From Marinobacter sp. F3R08 (lineage in GTDB: Bacteria; Pseudomonadota; Gammaproteobacteria; Pseudomonadales; Oleiphilaceae), in NCBI RefSeq assembly GCF_018860425.1, contig NZ_JAHKPI010000024.1, positions 25,788-89,787 of the forward strand: a DNA stretch of 64,000 nt, read 5' to 3'. Position numbers and translations under genes: made by a program. The notes under the pieces were generated by a model. That model ran no database searches. It was not told the origin of the DNA and saw nothing but the letters and a program-made list of their open reading frames with translations. Position 1 is the first letter of the stretch, and every line of letters starts with the position of its first letter. Shown here in pieces: positions 51,056 through 60,295 of the stretch.

Positions 51056-53686
51056 ATGAAAACCGCAGAGTTGCGACAGGCATTCCTCGATTATTTCAAG
51101 CAACAAGGTCACACCATTGTTCCAAGCAGTTCGCTGGTACCTGCGGACGACCCCACATTGCTGTTTACGAATGCGGGCATGAACCAGTTCAAGGATCTGT
51201 TTCTCGGTCGTGAAGAACGTGACTATACCCGGGCAACCTCCACCCAGAAATGTGTCCGCGCCGGTGGAAAACACAACGACCTTGAAAACGTTGGCTACAC
51301 CGCCCGTCACCACACCTTCTTTGAAATGCTGGGTAACTTCAGCTTTGGTGACTACTTCAAGCGTGAGGCGATCAACTTCGCCTGGACGTTCCTCGCCGGT
51401 GAGCAATGGTTGAACCTGCCCCAGGAAAAACTCTGGGTGACCGTTTACGCGGAAGACGACGAAGCCTTCGATATCTGGAACAAGGAAATCGGGGTGCCGG
51501 CCGAGCGCATCATTCGCATCGGCGATAACAAGGGTGCCCGTTACGCGTCCGACAATTTCTGGCAGATGGGCGATACCGGTCCCTGCGGACCATGTACCGA
51601 GATTTTTTACGATCACGGCCCGGATGTGGCTGGAGGTCCTCCGGGGTCGCCAGAAGAAGACGGTGACCGTTATATCGAGATCTGGAACGTGGTGTTCATG
51701 CAGTACAACCGGACCGCTGACGGTGAGATGCTGAAGTTGCCCAAGCCCTCGGTTGACACCGGCATGGGCCTGGAGCGAATCACGGCGGTTCTGCAGGGTG
51801 TGCATAGCAACTACGAGATTGATCTTTTTCAGGACCTTCTGGCGCAGGCTTCCGTGATTCTTGGTGGTGCGGCCACCACCGAGGCGTCACTGCGGGTCGT
51901 TGCCGATCACATCCGCTCCTGTGCGTTCCTGATTGCGGACGGTGTGATGCCCTCCAATGAGGGCCGTGGTTTCGTGCTGCGCCGGATCATTCGCCGGGCG
52001 GCTCGCCATGGTAACAAGCTGGGCGCAACCGGACCTTTCTTCCACAAGCTCACCGGTGCCCTGTGTGAGTTGATGGGTGAAGCCTTCCCGCAGCTGGTAA
52101 GCAGTCGCAAGCAGATAGAAAAAGTGCTGTTGCAGGAAGAAGAGCAGTTTGTGAAGACCCTGGACAAGGGGCTGCGCCTGCTCGAGCAGGATATTGCCGA
52201 ACTCAAAGGTACCGAGATTCCGGGCGAAACCATCTTCACGCTCTACGACACTTACGGTTTCCCGGTAGACCTGACCAACGACATTGCTCGTGAACGTGGC
52301 CTGACGCTGGACTATGACGGCTACGAGAAAGCCATGGAAGAGCAGAGGGAGCGTGCTCGTGCTGCCAGCAAATTTGGCATCGACTACAACGCTGCCGGAC
52401 TGCAGATTGAAGGCAAGACCGAATTTACCGGCTATGACCATATTGATGGCCAGGAAAAAATCCGTGCGGTGATCGTTAACGGAGAGGAGAAAACCGCAGA
52501 GGCGGGTGATGAAGCGGTTGTGGTTCTCGAACGCACGCCGTTTTACGCTGAATCCGGCGGCCAGGTGGGTGACACCGGCCTGCTGACCTGGAGTGGTGGC
52601 CGTTTCAAGGTGACGGACACACGTAAGGAAGGAGACAACCATCTGCATCTGGGTACCCTGATTGAAGGGGAGCTGTTCCCGGGCCTGGAGGTGGATGCGC
52701 GGATTGACCACGCCCGCCGTGATCGCACCAAACGCAATCATTCCGCCACGCACCTGCTGCACGCTGCTCTGCGAAAAGTGCTGGGAGAGCATGTGAGCCA
52801 GAAAGGATCACTGGTGGATCCGGACAAGCTGCGCTTTGATTTCTCCCATTTCGAGGCGGTTACTCCCGAACAGCTGAGGGAGATTGAGCGTCAGGTGAAT
52901 GAGCAGATTCTGGAAAACAGCCTCGTGCACACTGAAATTACCGACATGGAAAACGCCCAGGAAAAGGGCGCCATGGCACTGTTCGGTGAAAAGTACGGTG
53001 ATGTGGTGCGGGTACTCAGCATGGGCACCGACAGCTATTCTGTCGAACTGTGCGGGGGTACCCACGTGTCCCGGACGGGTGACATTGGCCTGTTCCGGAT
53101 TACGTCAGAAAGTGGCATTTCCTCCGGTGTTCGCCGTATTGAGGCGGTCACTGGTATGGGCGCGCTGGACTGGATTGATGGCACCGAGCGAACCCTGAGA
53201 GAGGCAGCCCGTCTGGTGAAAGGCGCCCGTGACACGGTGATCGAAAAGGTTCAGCAGACCGTTGACCGTAATCGGCAGCTCGAAAAGGAAGTGGACGCCC
53301 TGAAGGCAAAACTTGCCTCTTCGGCCGGGACGGACCTGGCGAGCACCGCGATCGATGTGGCTGGCCTCAAAGTGGTGGCTGCGGAACTTGAAGGCGCAGA
53401 TCGCAAGGCTTTGATGGAGACCGCTGATCAACTCAAGAACAAACTCGGCGAAGGCGTCGTTGTTCTTGCCAGCGTTGAGGACGGAAAAGTGACACTGGTT
53501 GCCGGTGTAACCAAGTCCGCCACTGGCCGGGTCAAGGCCGGGGATCTGATGAAGCATCTGGCAGCTCAGGTTGATGGCAAGGGTGGAGGACGCCCGGATA
53601 TGGCCCAGGGAGGCGGGAACGATCCGTCAAAGCTTGAGGGTGCGTTGGCGGGCGTCGCCGGCTGGGTCGAAAAAAATAGCGCTTAA
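51056..53686 (+). CDS. alaS: Alanyl-tRNA synthetase
   Basis: AlaS charges tRNA-Ala and edits mischarged serine and glycine. The 876 residues match the E. coli length. The class II catalytic core runs from [51 protein letters not shown] through [19 protein letters not shown]. The editing domain has the zinc motif [13 protein letters not shown] and [15 protein letters not shown]-Ala dimerisation and tRNA-binding domain ends at [22 protein letters not shown]. The alaS-lysC-csrA order is conserved in gammaproteobacteria. A strong terminator follows. Confidence 0.98.
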   Translation: MKTAELRQAFLDYFKQQGHTIVPSSSLVPADDPTLLFTNAGMNQFKDLFLGREERDYTRATSTQKCVRAGGKHNDLENVGYTARHHTFFEMLGNFSFGDYFKREAINFAWTFLAGEQWLNLPQEKLWVTVYAEDDEAFDIWNKEIGVPAERIIRIGDNKGARYASDNFWQMGDTGPCGPCTEIFYDHGPDVAGGPPGSPEEDGDRYIEIWNVVFMQYNRTADGEMLKLPKPSVDTGMGLERITAVLQGVHSNYEIDLFQDLLAQASVILGGAATTEASLRVVADHIRSCAFLIADGVMPSNEGRGFVLRRIIRRAARHGNKLGATGPFFHKLTGALCELMGEAFPQLVSSRKQIEKVLLQEEEQFVKTLDKGLRLLEQDIAELKGTEIPGETIFTLYDTYGFPVDLTNDIARERGLTLDYDGYEKAMEEQRERARAASKFGIDYNAAGLQIEGKTEFTGYDHIDGQEKIRAVIVNGEEKTAEAGDEAVVVLERTPFYAESGGQVGDTGLLTWSGGRFKVTDTRKEGDNHLHLGTLIEGELFPGLEVDARIDHARRDRTKRNHSATHLLHAALRKVLGEHVSQKGSLVDPDKLRFDFSHFEAVTPEQLREIERQVNEQILENSLVHTEITDMENAQEKGAMALFGEKYGDVVRVLSMGTDSYSVELCGGTHVSRTGDIGLFRITSESGISSGVRRIEAVTGMGALDWIDGTERTLREAARLVKGARDTVIEKVQQTVDRNRQLEKEVDALKAKLASSAGTDLASTAIDVAGLKVVAAELEGADRKALMETADQLKNKLGEGVVVLASVEDGKVTLVAGVTKSATGRVKAGDLMKHLAAQVDGKGGGRPDMAQGGGNDPSKLEGALAGVAGWVEKNSA

Positions 53687-53701
53687 GCAACTGTTTTTGT
53701 G

Positions 53702-53737
53702 AGCGGGCAGGGGTTTATAATCCCGCCCGCTTTTTTT
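53702..53737 (+). terminator. Rho-independent terminator after alaS
   Basis: AGCGGGC and GCCCGCT form the stem, with an inner GGG/CCC pair, followed by seven T residues. The loop contains TTTATAAT, which includes a perfect TATAAT (53716-53721). Confidence 0.9.
53716..53721 (+). promoter_or_regulatory. Perfect TATAAT within the alaS terminator loop, possible lysC -10
   Basis: The hexamer matches the sigma-70 -10 consensus exactly and lies 70 bases before the lysC ATG. The region at -35 is T-rich (TGTTTT at 53692-53697) but not a good match. It may be coincidence. Confidence 0.35.
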
Positions 53738-53791
53738 GATTGGCGGAGCTGTGCTTCGCTGTTGGTCCCCGTTTCGGATATTGGGAAAACA

Positions 53792-55030
53792 ATGGCTCTG
53801 TTGGTTCAGAAATATGGTGGCACGTCGGTTGGAACAACCGAACGTATTGAAGCGGTAGCCGACAAAGTGAGTCGGTTCCGGAAAGACGGTCACAGTGTGG
53901 TTGTCGTGGTTTCCGCCATGAGCGGTGAGACCAATCGACTGATCGGCCTCGCGAGCGATATCATGGAAGAGCCGACGCCCCGTGAGATGGACGTGCTCGT
54001 TTCCACTGGTGAGCAGGTAACGATTGCGCTCTTGTCCATGGCCCTGCAAAAGCGTGGGTGTGATGCGCGTTCCTATACCGGGTCTCAGGTGCGAATTCTG
54101 ACTGACAGCAGTCATACCAAGGCGCGGATAAAACAGATCGACGAGCAGCGGATGCGCGAGGATCTTGATGCCGGTCGGGTCGTTGTTGTCGCTGGATTTC
54201 AGGGTATGGACGACAATGGAAATATCACCACCCTGGGACGGGGCGGCTCTGATACCACGGCAGTGGCATTGGCGGCAGCGCTCAAGGCAGACGAGTGTCA
54301 GATCTATACAGACGTAGACGGTGTGTACACAACCGATCCCAGAGTTGTTGACACCGCTCGCCGGCTGGACAGGATTACATTTGAAGAAATGCTCGAGATG
54401 GCGAGTCTTGGCTCGAAAGTACTCCAGATCCGGGCGGTCGAATTTGCAGGTAAATACAACGTTCCGTTAAGGGTTCTCTCCAGCTTCCAGGAAGGTGGAG
54501 GTACCCTGATCACTCTTGAGGATGAAAACGCCATGGAACAACCGGTTGTTTCCGGCATCGCTTTTAACCGTGATGAAGCCAAACTGACAATTGCCGGCGT
54601 CCCGGATACCCCGGGCAGCGCATTGCGTATTCTGAAGCCAGTGAGCGATGCCAATATCGAAGTGGATATGATCGTTCAGAACGTTGGTGAGGATAACCGG
54701 ACCGCCTTCACGTTCACTGTGCATCGCAATGATTTCAAGCGTGCCAAAGAGGTTCTTCAGCGGGTTGCAGACGAGCTCGGCGCCCGTGAAGTCGCCGGTG
54801 ACGGTAAAATTGCCAAAGTCAGCATTGTTGGCGTGGGCATGCGCTCCCATGCGGGGGTAGCTACCCAGATGTTTGAGTCACTGTCCAATGAAGGCATCAA
54901 CATCCAGATGATTTCCACATCGGAAATCAAGATTTCTGTGGTGATCGATGAAAAATACCTGGAGCTGGCGGTTCGTGCGCTTCATAGTACCTTTGAGCTG
55001 GATAAGGCTGCAGTATCTGAAGAGGCCTGA
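53792..55030 (+). CDS. lysC: Aspartate kinase
   Basis: This enzyme phosphorylates aspartate at the head of the lysine, threonine and methionine pathways. With ATG 53792 ([26 protein letters not shown]) it has 412 residues. The kinase domain includes [33 protein letters not shown] and [27 protein letters not shown]. Two ACT domains at the C-terminus (about 265-410) give allosteric control by lysine/threonine. The size and ACT layout fit a monofunctional kinase; unlike some relatives there is no fused domain. No lysine riboswitch fits in the 105-base gap upstream. Confidence 0.95.
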   Translation: MALLVQKYGGTSVGTTERIEAVADKVSRFRKDGHSVVVVVSAMSGETNRLIGLASDIMEEPTPREMDVLVSTGEQVTIALLSMALQKRGCDARSYTGSQVRILTDSSHTKARIKQIDEQRMREDLDAGRVVVVAGFQGMDDNGNITTLGRGGSDTTAVALAAALKADECQIYTDVDGVYTTDPRVVDTARRLDRITFEEMLEMASLGSKVLQIRAVEFAGKYNVPLRVLSSFQEGGGTLITLEDENAMEQPVVSGIAFNRDEAKLTIAGVPDTPGSALRILKPVSDANIEVDMIVQNVGEDNRTAFTFTVHRNDFKRAKEVLQRVADELGAREVAGDGKIAKVSIVGVGMRSHAGVATQMFESLSNEGINIQMISTSEIKISVVIDEKYLELAVRALHSTFELDKAAVSEEA

Positions 55031-55219
55031 CACCCGCAAGTAACGGGTCGATTTGCGGGGGCCCCGGAAATAAGGGATTCATATACTGAACCTATGACAA
55101 ACGTGAACCGTATAAGTGAATGTGCGTCTTCCGGTCAGTAAGTGTTCCCACTATAAAAGCAACAAGTAGTTTAAAAACCATTAGTCGGAACAGGTAGCTC
55201 TGGATAGGGAGTAAGGGAT

Positions 55220-55417
55220 ATGTTGATATTAACTCGCCGTGTAGGCGAAACTCTGATGGTCGGCGACGATATCACCGTCACCGTCCTCGGGGTGAAGGGC
55301 AATCAGGTACGGATTGGCGTTAATGCCCCGAAAGAAGTTGCGGTGCATCGCGAAGAAATCTATCAGCGAATTCAGTCGGAAAAGGGCTCTGAAGAGCCTG
55401 AACCCGGCAATAGCTGA
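55220..55417 (+). CDS. csrA: Carbon storage regulator CsrA/RsmA
   Basis: CsrA is a dimeric RNA-binding protein that blocks or activates translation at GGA motifs in leaders. The 65-residue sequence [52 protein letters not shown] has both RNA-contact regions (N-terminal LTRR and the [11 protein letters not shown] strand with its conserved arginine). The C-terminal tail [12 protein letters not shown] is variable. Four GGA triplets lie in the last 35 bases before and at the start codon. It has its own terminator and sits between lysC and a tRNA cluster, the common gammaproteobacterial arrangement. Confidence 0.97.
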   Translation: MLILTRRVGETLMVGDDITVTVLGVKGNQVRIGVNAPKEVAVHREEIYQRIQSEKGSEEPEPGNS

Positions 55418-55424
55418 GAGACAG

Positions 55425-55458
55425 AAAGCCGTTCATGGGAAACCTGAACGGCTTTTTT
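55425..55458 (+). terminator. Rho-independent terminator after csrA
   Basis: AAAGCCGTTCA and TGAACGGCTTTTTT pair around a 9-base loop, ending in six T residues. Confidence 0.88.
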
Positions 55459-55519
55459 GATGGCGGGGAAAATCGGGGTCGAAAAAACTTGTGTCAACCC
55501 TATGAAAACAGAAAAATTA

Positions 55520-55528
55520 TGGTAGTAT
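55520..55528 (+). promoter_or_regulatory. Candidate tRNA operon promoter (extended -10)
   Basis: TGGTAGTAT is an extended -10 followed by the GC-rich discriminator ACGCCCCG, as expected for stable RNA genes under stringent control. It lies 15 bases before tRNA-Ser. Confidence 0.5.
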
Positions 55529-55543
55529 ACGCCCCGTTCTCAA

Positions 55544-55635
<92 letters not shown>

Positions 55636-55695
55636 TCCCTTCGGGGAAAGTGAGACAGGTTGAAGTAGCACGCAACCACAGCAAGTGATCAATGT

Positions 55696-55772
55696 GCGGC
55701 TGTAGCTCAGCTGGATAGAGTACCTGGCTACGAACCAGGCGGTCGGAGGTTCGAATCCTCCCAGCCGCGCCA
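55696..55772 (+). tRNA. tRNA-Arg (anticodon ACG), copy 1
   Basis: This is a 77-base tRNA with encoded CCA. The acceptor GCGGCTG pairs with CAGCCGC. The anticodon arm CCTGG-CTACGAA-CCAGG carries ACG, whose A34 is normally edited to inosine to read CGU, CGC and CGA. The T arm is GGAGGTTCGAATCCTCC. It is identical to the copy 25 bases downstream. Confidence 0.97.
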
Positions 55773-55797
55773 TCGATCAACCTGCCAAAAGTTTCAA

Positions 55798-55874
55798 GCG
55801 GCTGTAGCTCAGCTGGATAGAGTACCTGGCTACGAACCAGGCGGTCGGAGGTTCGAATCCTCCCAGCCGCGCCA
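55798..55874 (+). tRNA. tRNA-Arg (anticodon ACG), copy 2
   Basis: This is an identical 77-base repeat of the preceding tRNA-Arg, separated by a unique 25-base spacer, and is probably transcribed together with tRNA-Ser and copy 1. No integrase or attachment-site remnant is seen downstream; a terminator follows directly. Confidence 0.97.
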
Positions 55875-55882
55875 AATTAAAT

Positions 55883-55911
55883 AAAAAACCCCGCCATGTG
55901 CGGGGTTTTTT
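55883..55911. terminator. Terminator after the tRNA cluster
   Basis: AAAAAACCCCGC and GCGGGGTTTTTT surround the loop CATGT. A and T runs on both sides suggest it also ends the convergent DUF2058 transcript. Confidence 0.92.
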
Positions 55912-55960
55912 ATTGGTCCTCAGGCAATGTCTGACAGACCGCTTTTTGTGCGAATCTCTC

Positions 55961-56497
55961 CTACCACATCAAATCATCAGGGATCTCATAACCCGCATAA
56001 GGGTCGTCCTCTCCCACGTCATCTGTTTTGCGGTCATGAAGAACCACTACGGCGCTCTCATCCCGCTCCATGATCTTCCGGGCAACGCCTTCCGCGACAA
56101 TCTCGTAGCTGTCGTTTACGAAGACGATGGCAAGGCGTCCTCGGGAAAGCTGATCAACCATGGTGTCGTCGACAAAGAGCTTTTTGATCTTTTTATCGTG
56201 AACGAACTGGTAGGAGGTTTCGCCCCGGCTGCGGTCCAGCCGGTTAGTTTCCACCAGCTGACGAATCTGCGCCTGGATCGCTTTTTTCTCGGCAGCTCGC
56301 TGGCGCTCAAGATTCAGCTGGCGGTCTCTCTCCGCTTTTTCTTCCCGGGCCTGGCGCGCTCTGATCTCGGCCTCGTTCACCTCAACAGCACCTTTGGGTT
56401 GCTGTTTTCTTTTCTTGCGCTTTTCGCTGCGAATGGCCTTGGCCTTCTTCTCGTCGGCGAGGCCGGCCTTCAGCAATTGGTCCTGCAGGGATGCCAT
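55961..56497 (-). CDS. DUF2058 (YaiL-type) protein
   Basis: This is a 178-residue, highly charged cytoplasmic protein. The N-terminal half (MASLQDQLLKAGLADEKKAKAIRSEKRKKRKQQ, then EAEIRARQAREEKAERDRQLNLERQRAAEKKAI) is a basic coiled-coil region likely to contact RNA or DNA. The C-terminal domain YQFVHDKKIKKLFVDDTMVDQLSRGRLAIVFVNDSYEIVAEGVARKI is conserved in the family. Function is not established; E. coli YaiL is described as nucleoprotein-like. It lies between the tRNA cluster (convergent) and dbpA (divergent). Confidence 0.85.
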   Translation of the reverse strand: MASLQDQLLKAGLADEKKAKAIRSEKRKKRKQQPKGAVEVNEAEIRARQAREEKAERDRQLNLERQRAAEKKAIQAQIRQLVETNRLDRSRGETSYQFVHDKKIKKLFVDDTMVDQLSRGRLAIVFVNDSYEIVAEGVARKIMERDESAVVVLHDRKTDDVGEDDPYAGYEIPDDLMW

Positions 56498-56603
56498 CAG
56501 TAACTCCGTTCTTTCGTTGCAGATTCTGGTATCATTTCCGCCTAGTATACGCCCTCATTATTGCCTTCATAACCAGCTTCCGCTGATTCCGGGATTTTCT
56601 TCT

Positions 56604-57977
56604 ATGCCTTCTTTTAATGACTTTGGTTTGTCCTCCGCCATGTGCTCGAATCTTGATCAACTGGGGTTTACCGAACCCACCGAGATTCAGGCGAAAGCGA
56701 TTGCCCCGGGGCTGGCCGGTAAAGACATCATTGCGATGGCAAAAACCGGCAGCGGCAAAACGGCCGCGTTCGGTATCAGCCTGATTGAAAAGCTGAATCC
56801 CCGGCTTTTTGCGGTTCAGGCACTGGTACTGTGCCCGACGCGGGAGCTGGCGGACCAGGTGGCCAAAGCGTTGCGAGAGCTGGCGCGAGCCCGGGAGAAC
56901 ATCAAGGTTCTGACGTTGTGTGGTGGTGTTCCGATAGGGCCTCAGATAGGTTCGCTCAGCCACGGGGCGCATATAGTTGTAGGAACTCCGGGCAGGATCC
57001 AGGATCACCTCCGCAAAGAGACCCTTTCGCTGGCCCGGCTCAAAGCCGTCGTGCTTGATGAGGCAGACCGAATGCTGGATATGGGGTTTGAGGACGCAAT
57101 GGAGGATATTCTTTCCCGGACGCCGCCCTCCCGACAGACCCTGATGTTCTCGGCGACCTGGCCCGGCCCCATCCGAGAACTCAGCAAGCAGTACCAGAAA
57201 AACCCGGTAGATGTTCGGGCGGAAGATACCGGAGACAATCCGGATATCGAGGAGCTGTTCTACGAGGTGTCGCCCCAGTCCAAATCGGACGCCATTGTGG
57301 CGCTGCTGTCAGAGCGGCAACCCGATTCCTGCATTATTTTCTGTACCACCAAACAGCAGTGTGACGAAATGGCGGCAGAATTGGGCGAGCGAGGGTTTTC
57401 CGCACTGCCACTGCACGGGGATCTGGAGCAGAGGGAGCGTGACAGTGTCCTGGTGCGCTTTGGAAATCAGAGCTGCGCAACTCTGGTGGCCACCGATGTG
57501 GCCGCGCGCGGTCTTGATATCAAATCTCTGCCGCTGGTGATCAATGCCGAGCCGGCAAGAGATCCGGAAGTGCATACCCATCGCATCGGTCGCACCGGCC
57601 GGGCGGGGGAGCAGGGCCATGCAGTCACGTTTTGTACACCTGCTCAAGGACACAAGATCAGTCGTATTGAATCCGAGCGTGGCCGCAGTGTGCAGTGGGG
57701 TGATACGGAAACCCTTCTGGCAACGCCGGCAAGGCCGGTAGTTCCTTCCATGAAAACCCTTTGTATTGCTGGTGGCCGAAAGGACAAGATTCGCCCGGGG
57801 GATGTTCTGGGTGCCTTGACGGGCGAAGCCGGCCTGCCCGGGAAAGCCGTTGGCAAAATTGATCTGTTTGATCACCAGTGTTTTGTTGCCGTGGAAAAGT
57901 CACAGGCCGGTAAGGCATTGTCCAGACTCGAAAGCGGCAAGGTCAAAGGCCGGAAGATTCGCGTCAGATATGCCTGA
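56604..57977 (+). CDS. dbpA: ATP-dependent RNA helicase DbpA
   Basis: DbpA is a DEAD-box helicase for late 50S subunit assembly that recognises hairpin 92 of 23S rRNA. Start ATG 56604 (MPSFNDFGLSSAMCSNLDQLGFTEPTEIQAKAI, with Q motif) gives 457 residues; the open frame reaching 56394 lies opposite the DUF2058 gene and is not used. Motifs are MAKTGSGKTAAF (I), PTRELADQV (Ia), VLDEADRMLDMGF (II), MFSATWP (III), ATDVAARGLD (V) and HRIGRTGR (VI). The C-terminal DbpA RNA-binding domain (about 385-457) contains IRPGDVLGALTGEAGLPGKAVGKIDLFDHQCFVAVE. Confidence 0.95.
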   Translation: MPSFNDFGLSSAMCSNLDQLGFTEPTEIQAKAIAPGLAGKDIIAMAKTGSGKTAAFGISLIEKLNPRLFAVQALVLCPTRELADQVAKALRELARARENIKVLTLCGGVPIGPQIGSLSHGAHIVVGTPGRIQDHLRKETLSLARLKAVVLDEADRMLDMGFEDAMEDILSRTPPSRQTLMFSATWPGPIRELSKQYQKNPVDVRAEDTGDNPDIEELFYEVSPQSKSDAIVALLSERQPDSCIIFCTTKQQCDEMAAELGERGFSALPLHGDLEQRERDSVLVRFGNQSCATLVATDVAARGLDIKSLPLVINAEPARDPEVHTHRIGRTGRAGEQGHAVTFCTPAQGHKISRIESERGRSVQWGDTETLLATPARPVVPSMKTLCIAGGRKDKIRPGDVLGALTGEAGLPGKAVGKIDLFDHQCFVAVEKSQAGKALSRLESGKVKGRKIRVRYA

Positions 57978-58012
57978 ATGCGAATGTATCCGGTTGCGGT
58001 GGTGTATGTCTC

Positions 58013-58050
58013 ACGGGGTACAGGCACTCGGAAACCCCGTATAGATTTTT
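58013..58050 (+). terminator. Probable terminator after dbpA
   Basis: ACGGGGT (58013-58019) pairs with ACCCCGT (58034-58040) over a 14-base loop, and five T residues follow after a 5-base spacer. It is weaker than the others in the window. Confidence 0.45.
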
Positions 58051-58125
58051 GCAATCAGGTTGCCCGGAACCACTGAAAACGGTAAATTACGCAGGATTTT
58101 GCCACCCGAATTGTGGCGGAATGCT

Positions 58126-58143
58126 GTTAGACCTTAGTCTAAC
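58126..58143. promoter_or_regulatory. Perfect dyad upstream of oadGAB, putative operator
   Basis: GTTAGAC-CTTA-GTCTAAC is a perfect 7-bp inverted repeat, 58 bases before oadG. A hexamer TAGTCT inside it lies 18 bases after TTGTGG (58111-58116), so it could overlap a promoter -10. Another possible -10, TATAAA, is at 58173-58178. The rest of the 222-base gap between dbpA and oadG shows only the dbpA terminator. Confidence 0.5.
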
Positions 58144-58200
58144 TGGTCAGTCCGCGCAGAGCTCGGGAGAAATATAAATCAATACAGGTAGCTGTTCGAT

Positions 58201-58452
58201 ATGAATGACCTGATGTCACAAGCCGTCGATCTGATGATTGCCGGAATGGGATTTGTGTTCGTGTTCCTGATTGTTCTGGTGTTCGCGACACTTCTCATGT
58301 CCAAACTCATAGTACGGTTTGCGCCGCCAGAGCCGGCGACTCCGGCCAGAACGCCACGTGCCAAGCCGAAGGCGCCCGCGTCGGTTGATCCTGACACCGC
58401 TGAGGCCATCAAGAAGGCGATTGCACAATTCCGGTCTCACCACAAGAAGTGA
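58201..58452 (+). CDS. oadG: Oxaloacetate decarboxylase gamma subunit
   Basis: OadG is the small membrane subunit that holds the alpha subunit to the beta subunit and helps assembly of the sodium-pumping decarboxylase. The 83 residues have one N-terminal helix (IAGMGFVFVFLIVLVFATLLMSKLIVRF, about 13-40), a Pro/Ala/Lys-rich linker, and a C-terminal helix TAEAIKKAIAQFRSHHKK. It is the first gene of oadGAB, 41 bases before oadA. Confidence 0.9.
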   Translation: MNDLMSQAVDLMIAGMGFVFVFLIVLVFATLLMSKLIVRFAPPEPATPARTPRAKPKAPASVDPDTAEAIKKAIAQFRSHHKK

Positions 58453-58493
58453 GCCGGCAAAAGACTAGAACCTTTAAATAGAAGGCTGACACG

Positions 58494-60281
58494 ATGACTG
58501 ACACAAAGAAACCGCTGGGGATTACGGACGTTATTTTGCGTGACGCCCACCAATCCCTGCTTGCCACCCGTATGCGGCTGGATGACATGCTGCCTATTGC
58601 CGAGAAACTCGACAAGGTCGGTTTCTGGTCTCTGGAATCCTGGGGTGGAGCTACCTTTGATTCGTGCATCCGCTACCTGGGCGAAGACCCCTGGGAGCGC
58701 ATTCGAGAGCTCAAGAAAGCCATGCCCAACACCCCGCAGCAGATGCTCCTGCGCGGCCAGAACCTGTTGGGTTACCGCCACTACGCGGACGATGTGGTAG
58801 ACCGTTTCTGCGAGCGTGCCGCCGAGAACGGCGTTGATGTGTTCCGTATTTTTGATGCGATGAACGACCCCCGTAACCTGGATCGTGCCATCAAGGCCGT
58901 TCGTAAAACGGGCAAGCACGCGCAGGGCACCATCGCCTATACCACCAGCCCGGTGCACACCATTGAAATGTGGGTAGAGCTGGCGAAGGAAGTCGCTGAC
59001 ATGGGCGCTGATTCCATCGCCATCAAGGACATGGCGGGTATCCTGAAGCCGTACGTGGCCTTTGATCTGGTCAGCCGCCTGAAGAAAGAGCTCGACATCC
59101 CGATTCACATGCAGTGCCACGCCACTACTGGCATGTCTACCGCCACGGCCATCAAGGCCGCCGAAGCCGGTATCGATAACGTGGACACCGCAATTTCCTC
59201 CATGAGCATGACCTATGGCCATTCGCCCACCGAAGCGGTGGTAGCCATTCTTGAGGGGACTGACCGTGACACAGGCCTGGACCTCAACCTGCTCGAAGAG
59301 ATCGCCAGCTACTTCCGCCAGGTACGCAAGAAGTACGCGAAGTTTGAAGGCAGCCTGCGCGGTACGGATTCCCGGATCCTGATTGCCCAGGTACCGGGTG
59401 GCATGCTCACCAACATGGAAAATCAGCTGCGTGAACAGAACGCCAGCGACAAGTTCGACCAGGTGCTGGACGAGATTCCCAAGGTTCGCGAAGACCTGGG
59501 CTTCATCCCGCTGGTAACGCCTACCTCCCAGATTGTGGGTACCCAGGCGGTACTGAACGTTCTGACTGGTGAGCGCTACAAGTCCATCTCCAAAGAAACC
59601 TCTGCAATCCTCAAAGGCGAGTACGGTGCTGCACCGTCTTCGATGAACAAGGAACTGCAGGATCGTGTTCTGGACGGAAACGAGCCGGTTACCTGTCGTC
59701 CGGCAGATCTGCTTGAGCCGGAAATGGACAAGCTGACCGACGAACTCAAACAGCTGGCCGACGAGAAAGGCATCAAGCTGTCGGAAAACACCGTAGATGA
59801 TGTTCTGACCTACGCGCTGTTCCCGCAGATTGGCCTGAAGTTCCTCGAAAACCGTAATAATCCGGATGCCTTCGAGCCGGTTCCGACCGCGGAAAGCGCG
59901 GCTCCGGCCAAGAAGTCTGAAGGCCCCGAGACCTACACCGTTGATGTGAATGGCAAGAAGTTTGTTGTTGCCGTTTCCGAAGGTGGCGAGATCACCCAGA
60001 TCCAGGGCGAGGGCGGTGCTGCCTCTGCTCCGGCAGCCTCCTCGGCTCCGGCACCTGCGGCGGGTGAAGGTGAGCCTGTGGTTGCGCCGCTGGGCGGCAA
60101 CATCTTCAAGGTTCTGGTTTCACCGGGTGACACCGTGGAAGAGGGCGATGTGATGATTATCCTCGAAGCCATGAAAATGGAAACCGAGGTTCGCGCGCCG
60201 AAAGCCGGTACCATCGGCGAAGTCTTCATCAAGGTCGGTGATGCCGTCTCTCCTGATGATGAAATGCTGACAATCGCATAA
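58494..60281 (+). CDS. oadA: Oxaloacetate decarboxylase alpha subunit (biotin-containing)
   Basis: OadA transfers the carboxyl group of oxaloacetate to its biotin, leaving pyruvate; the carboxyl-biotin is then decarboxylated by OadB. The 595-residue protein has an HMGL-like carboxyltransferase barrel ([61 protein letters not shown]), with the metal and carbamyl-lysine site in [12 protein letters not shown] and [14 protein letters not shown] Pro/Ala linker at about 500-525 leads to a biotinyl domain with the acceptor lysine in [13 protein letters not shown]. The order GAB and the linked OadB identify it as the ion-pump subunit and not pyruvate carboxylase. Confidence 0.96.
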   Translation: MTDTKKPLGITDVILRDAHQSLLATRMRLDDMLPIAEKLDKVGFWSLESWGGATFDSCIRYLGEDPWERIRELKKAMPNTPQQMLLRGQNLLGYRHYADDVVDRFCERAAENGVDVFRIFDAMNDPRNLDRAIKAVRKTGKHAQGTIAYTTSPVHTIEMWVELAKEVADMGADSIAIKDMAGILKPYVAFDLVSRLKKELDIPIHMQCHATTGMSTATAIKAAEAGIDNVDTAISSMSMTYGHSPTEAVVAILEGTDRDTGLDLNLLEEIASYFRQVRKKYAKFEGSLRGTDSRILIAQVPGGMLTNMENQLREQNASDKFDQVLDEIPKVREDLGFIPLVTPTSQIVGTQAVLNVLTGERYKSISKETSAILKGEYGAAPSSMNKELQDRVLDGNEPVTCRPADLLEPEMDKLTDELKQLADEKGIKLSENTVDDVLTYALFPQIGLKFLENRNNPDAFEPVPTAESAAPAKKSEGPETYTVDVNGKKFVVAVSEGGEITQIQGEGGAASAPAASSAPAPAAGEGEPVVAPLGGNIFKVLVSPGDTVEEGDVMIILEAMKMETEVRAPKAGTIGEVFIKVGDAVSPDDEMLTIA

Positions 60282-60295
60282 AGGGCCAGCATTCC

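Noticed and set aside
53738..53791. Possible lysine riboswitch before lysC
   Set aside because: Only 54 bases remain between the alaS terminator and lysC, far too short for the lysine aptamer.
55696..55874. tRNA cluster as an integration site for a mobile element
   Set aside because: No integrase, no partial tRNA repeat and no atypical genes follow; a terminator and core genes do.
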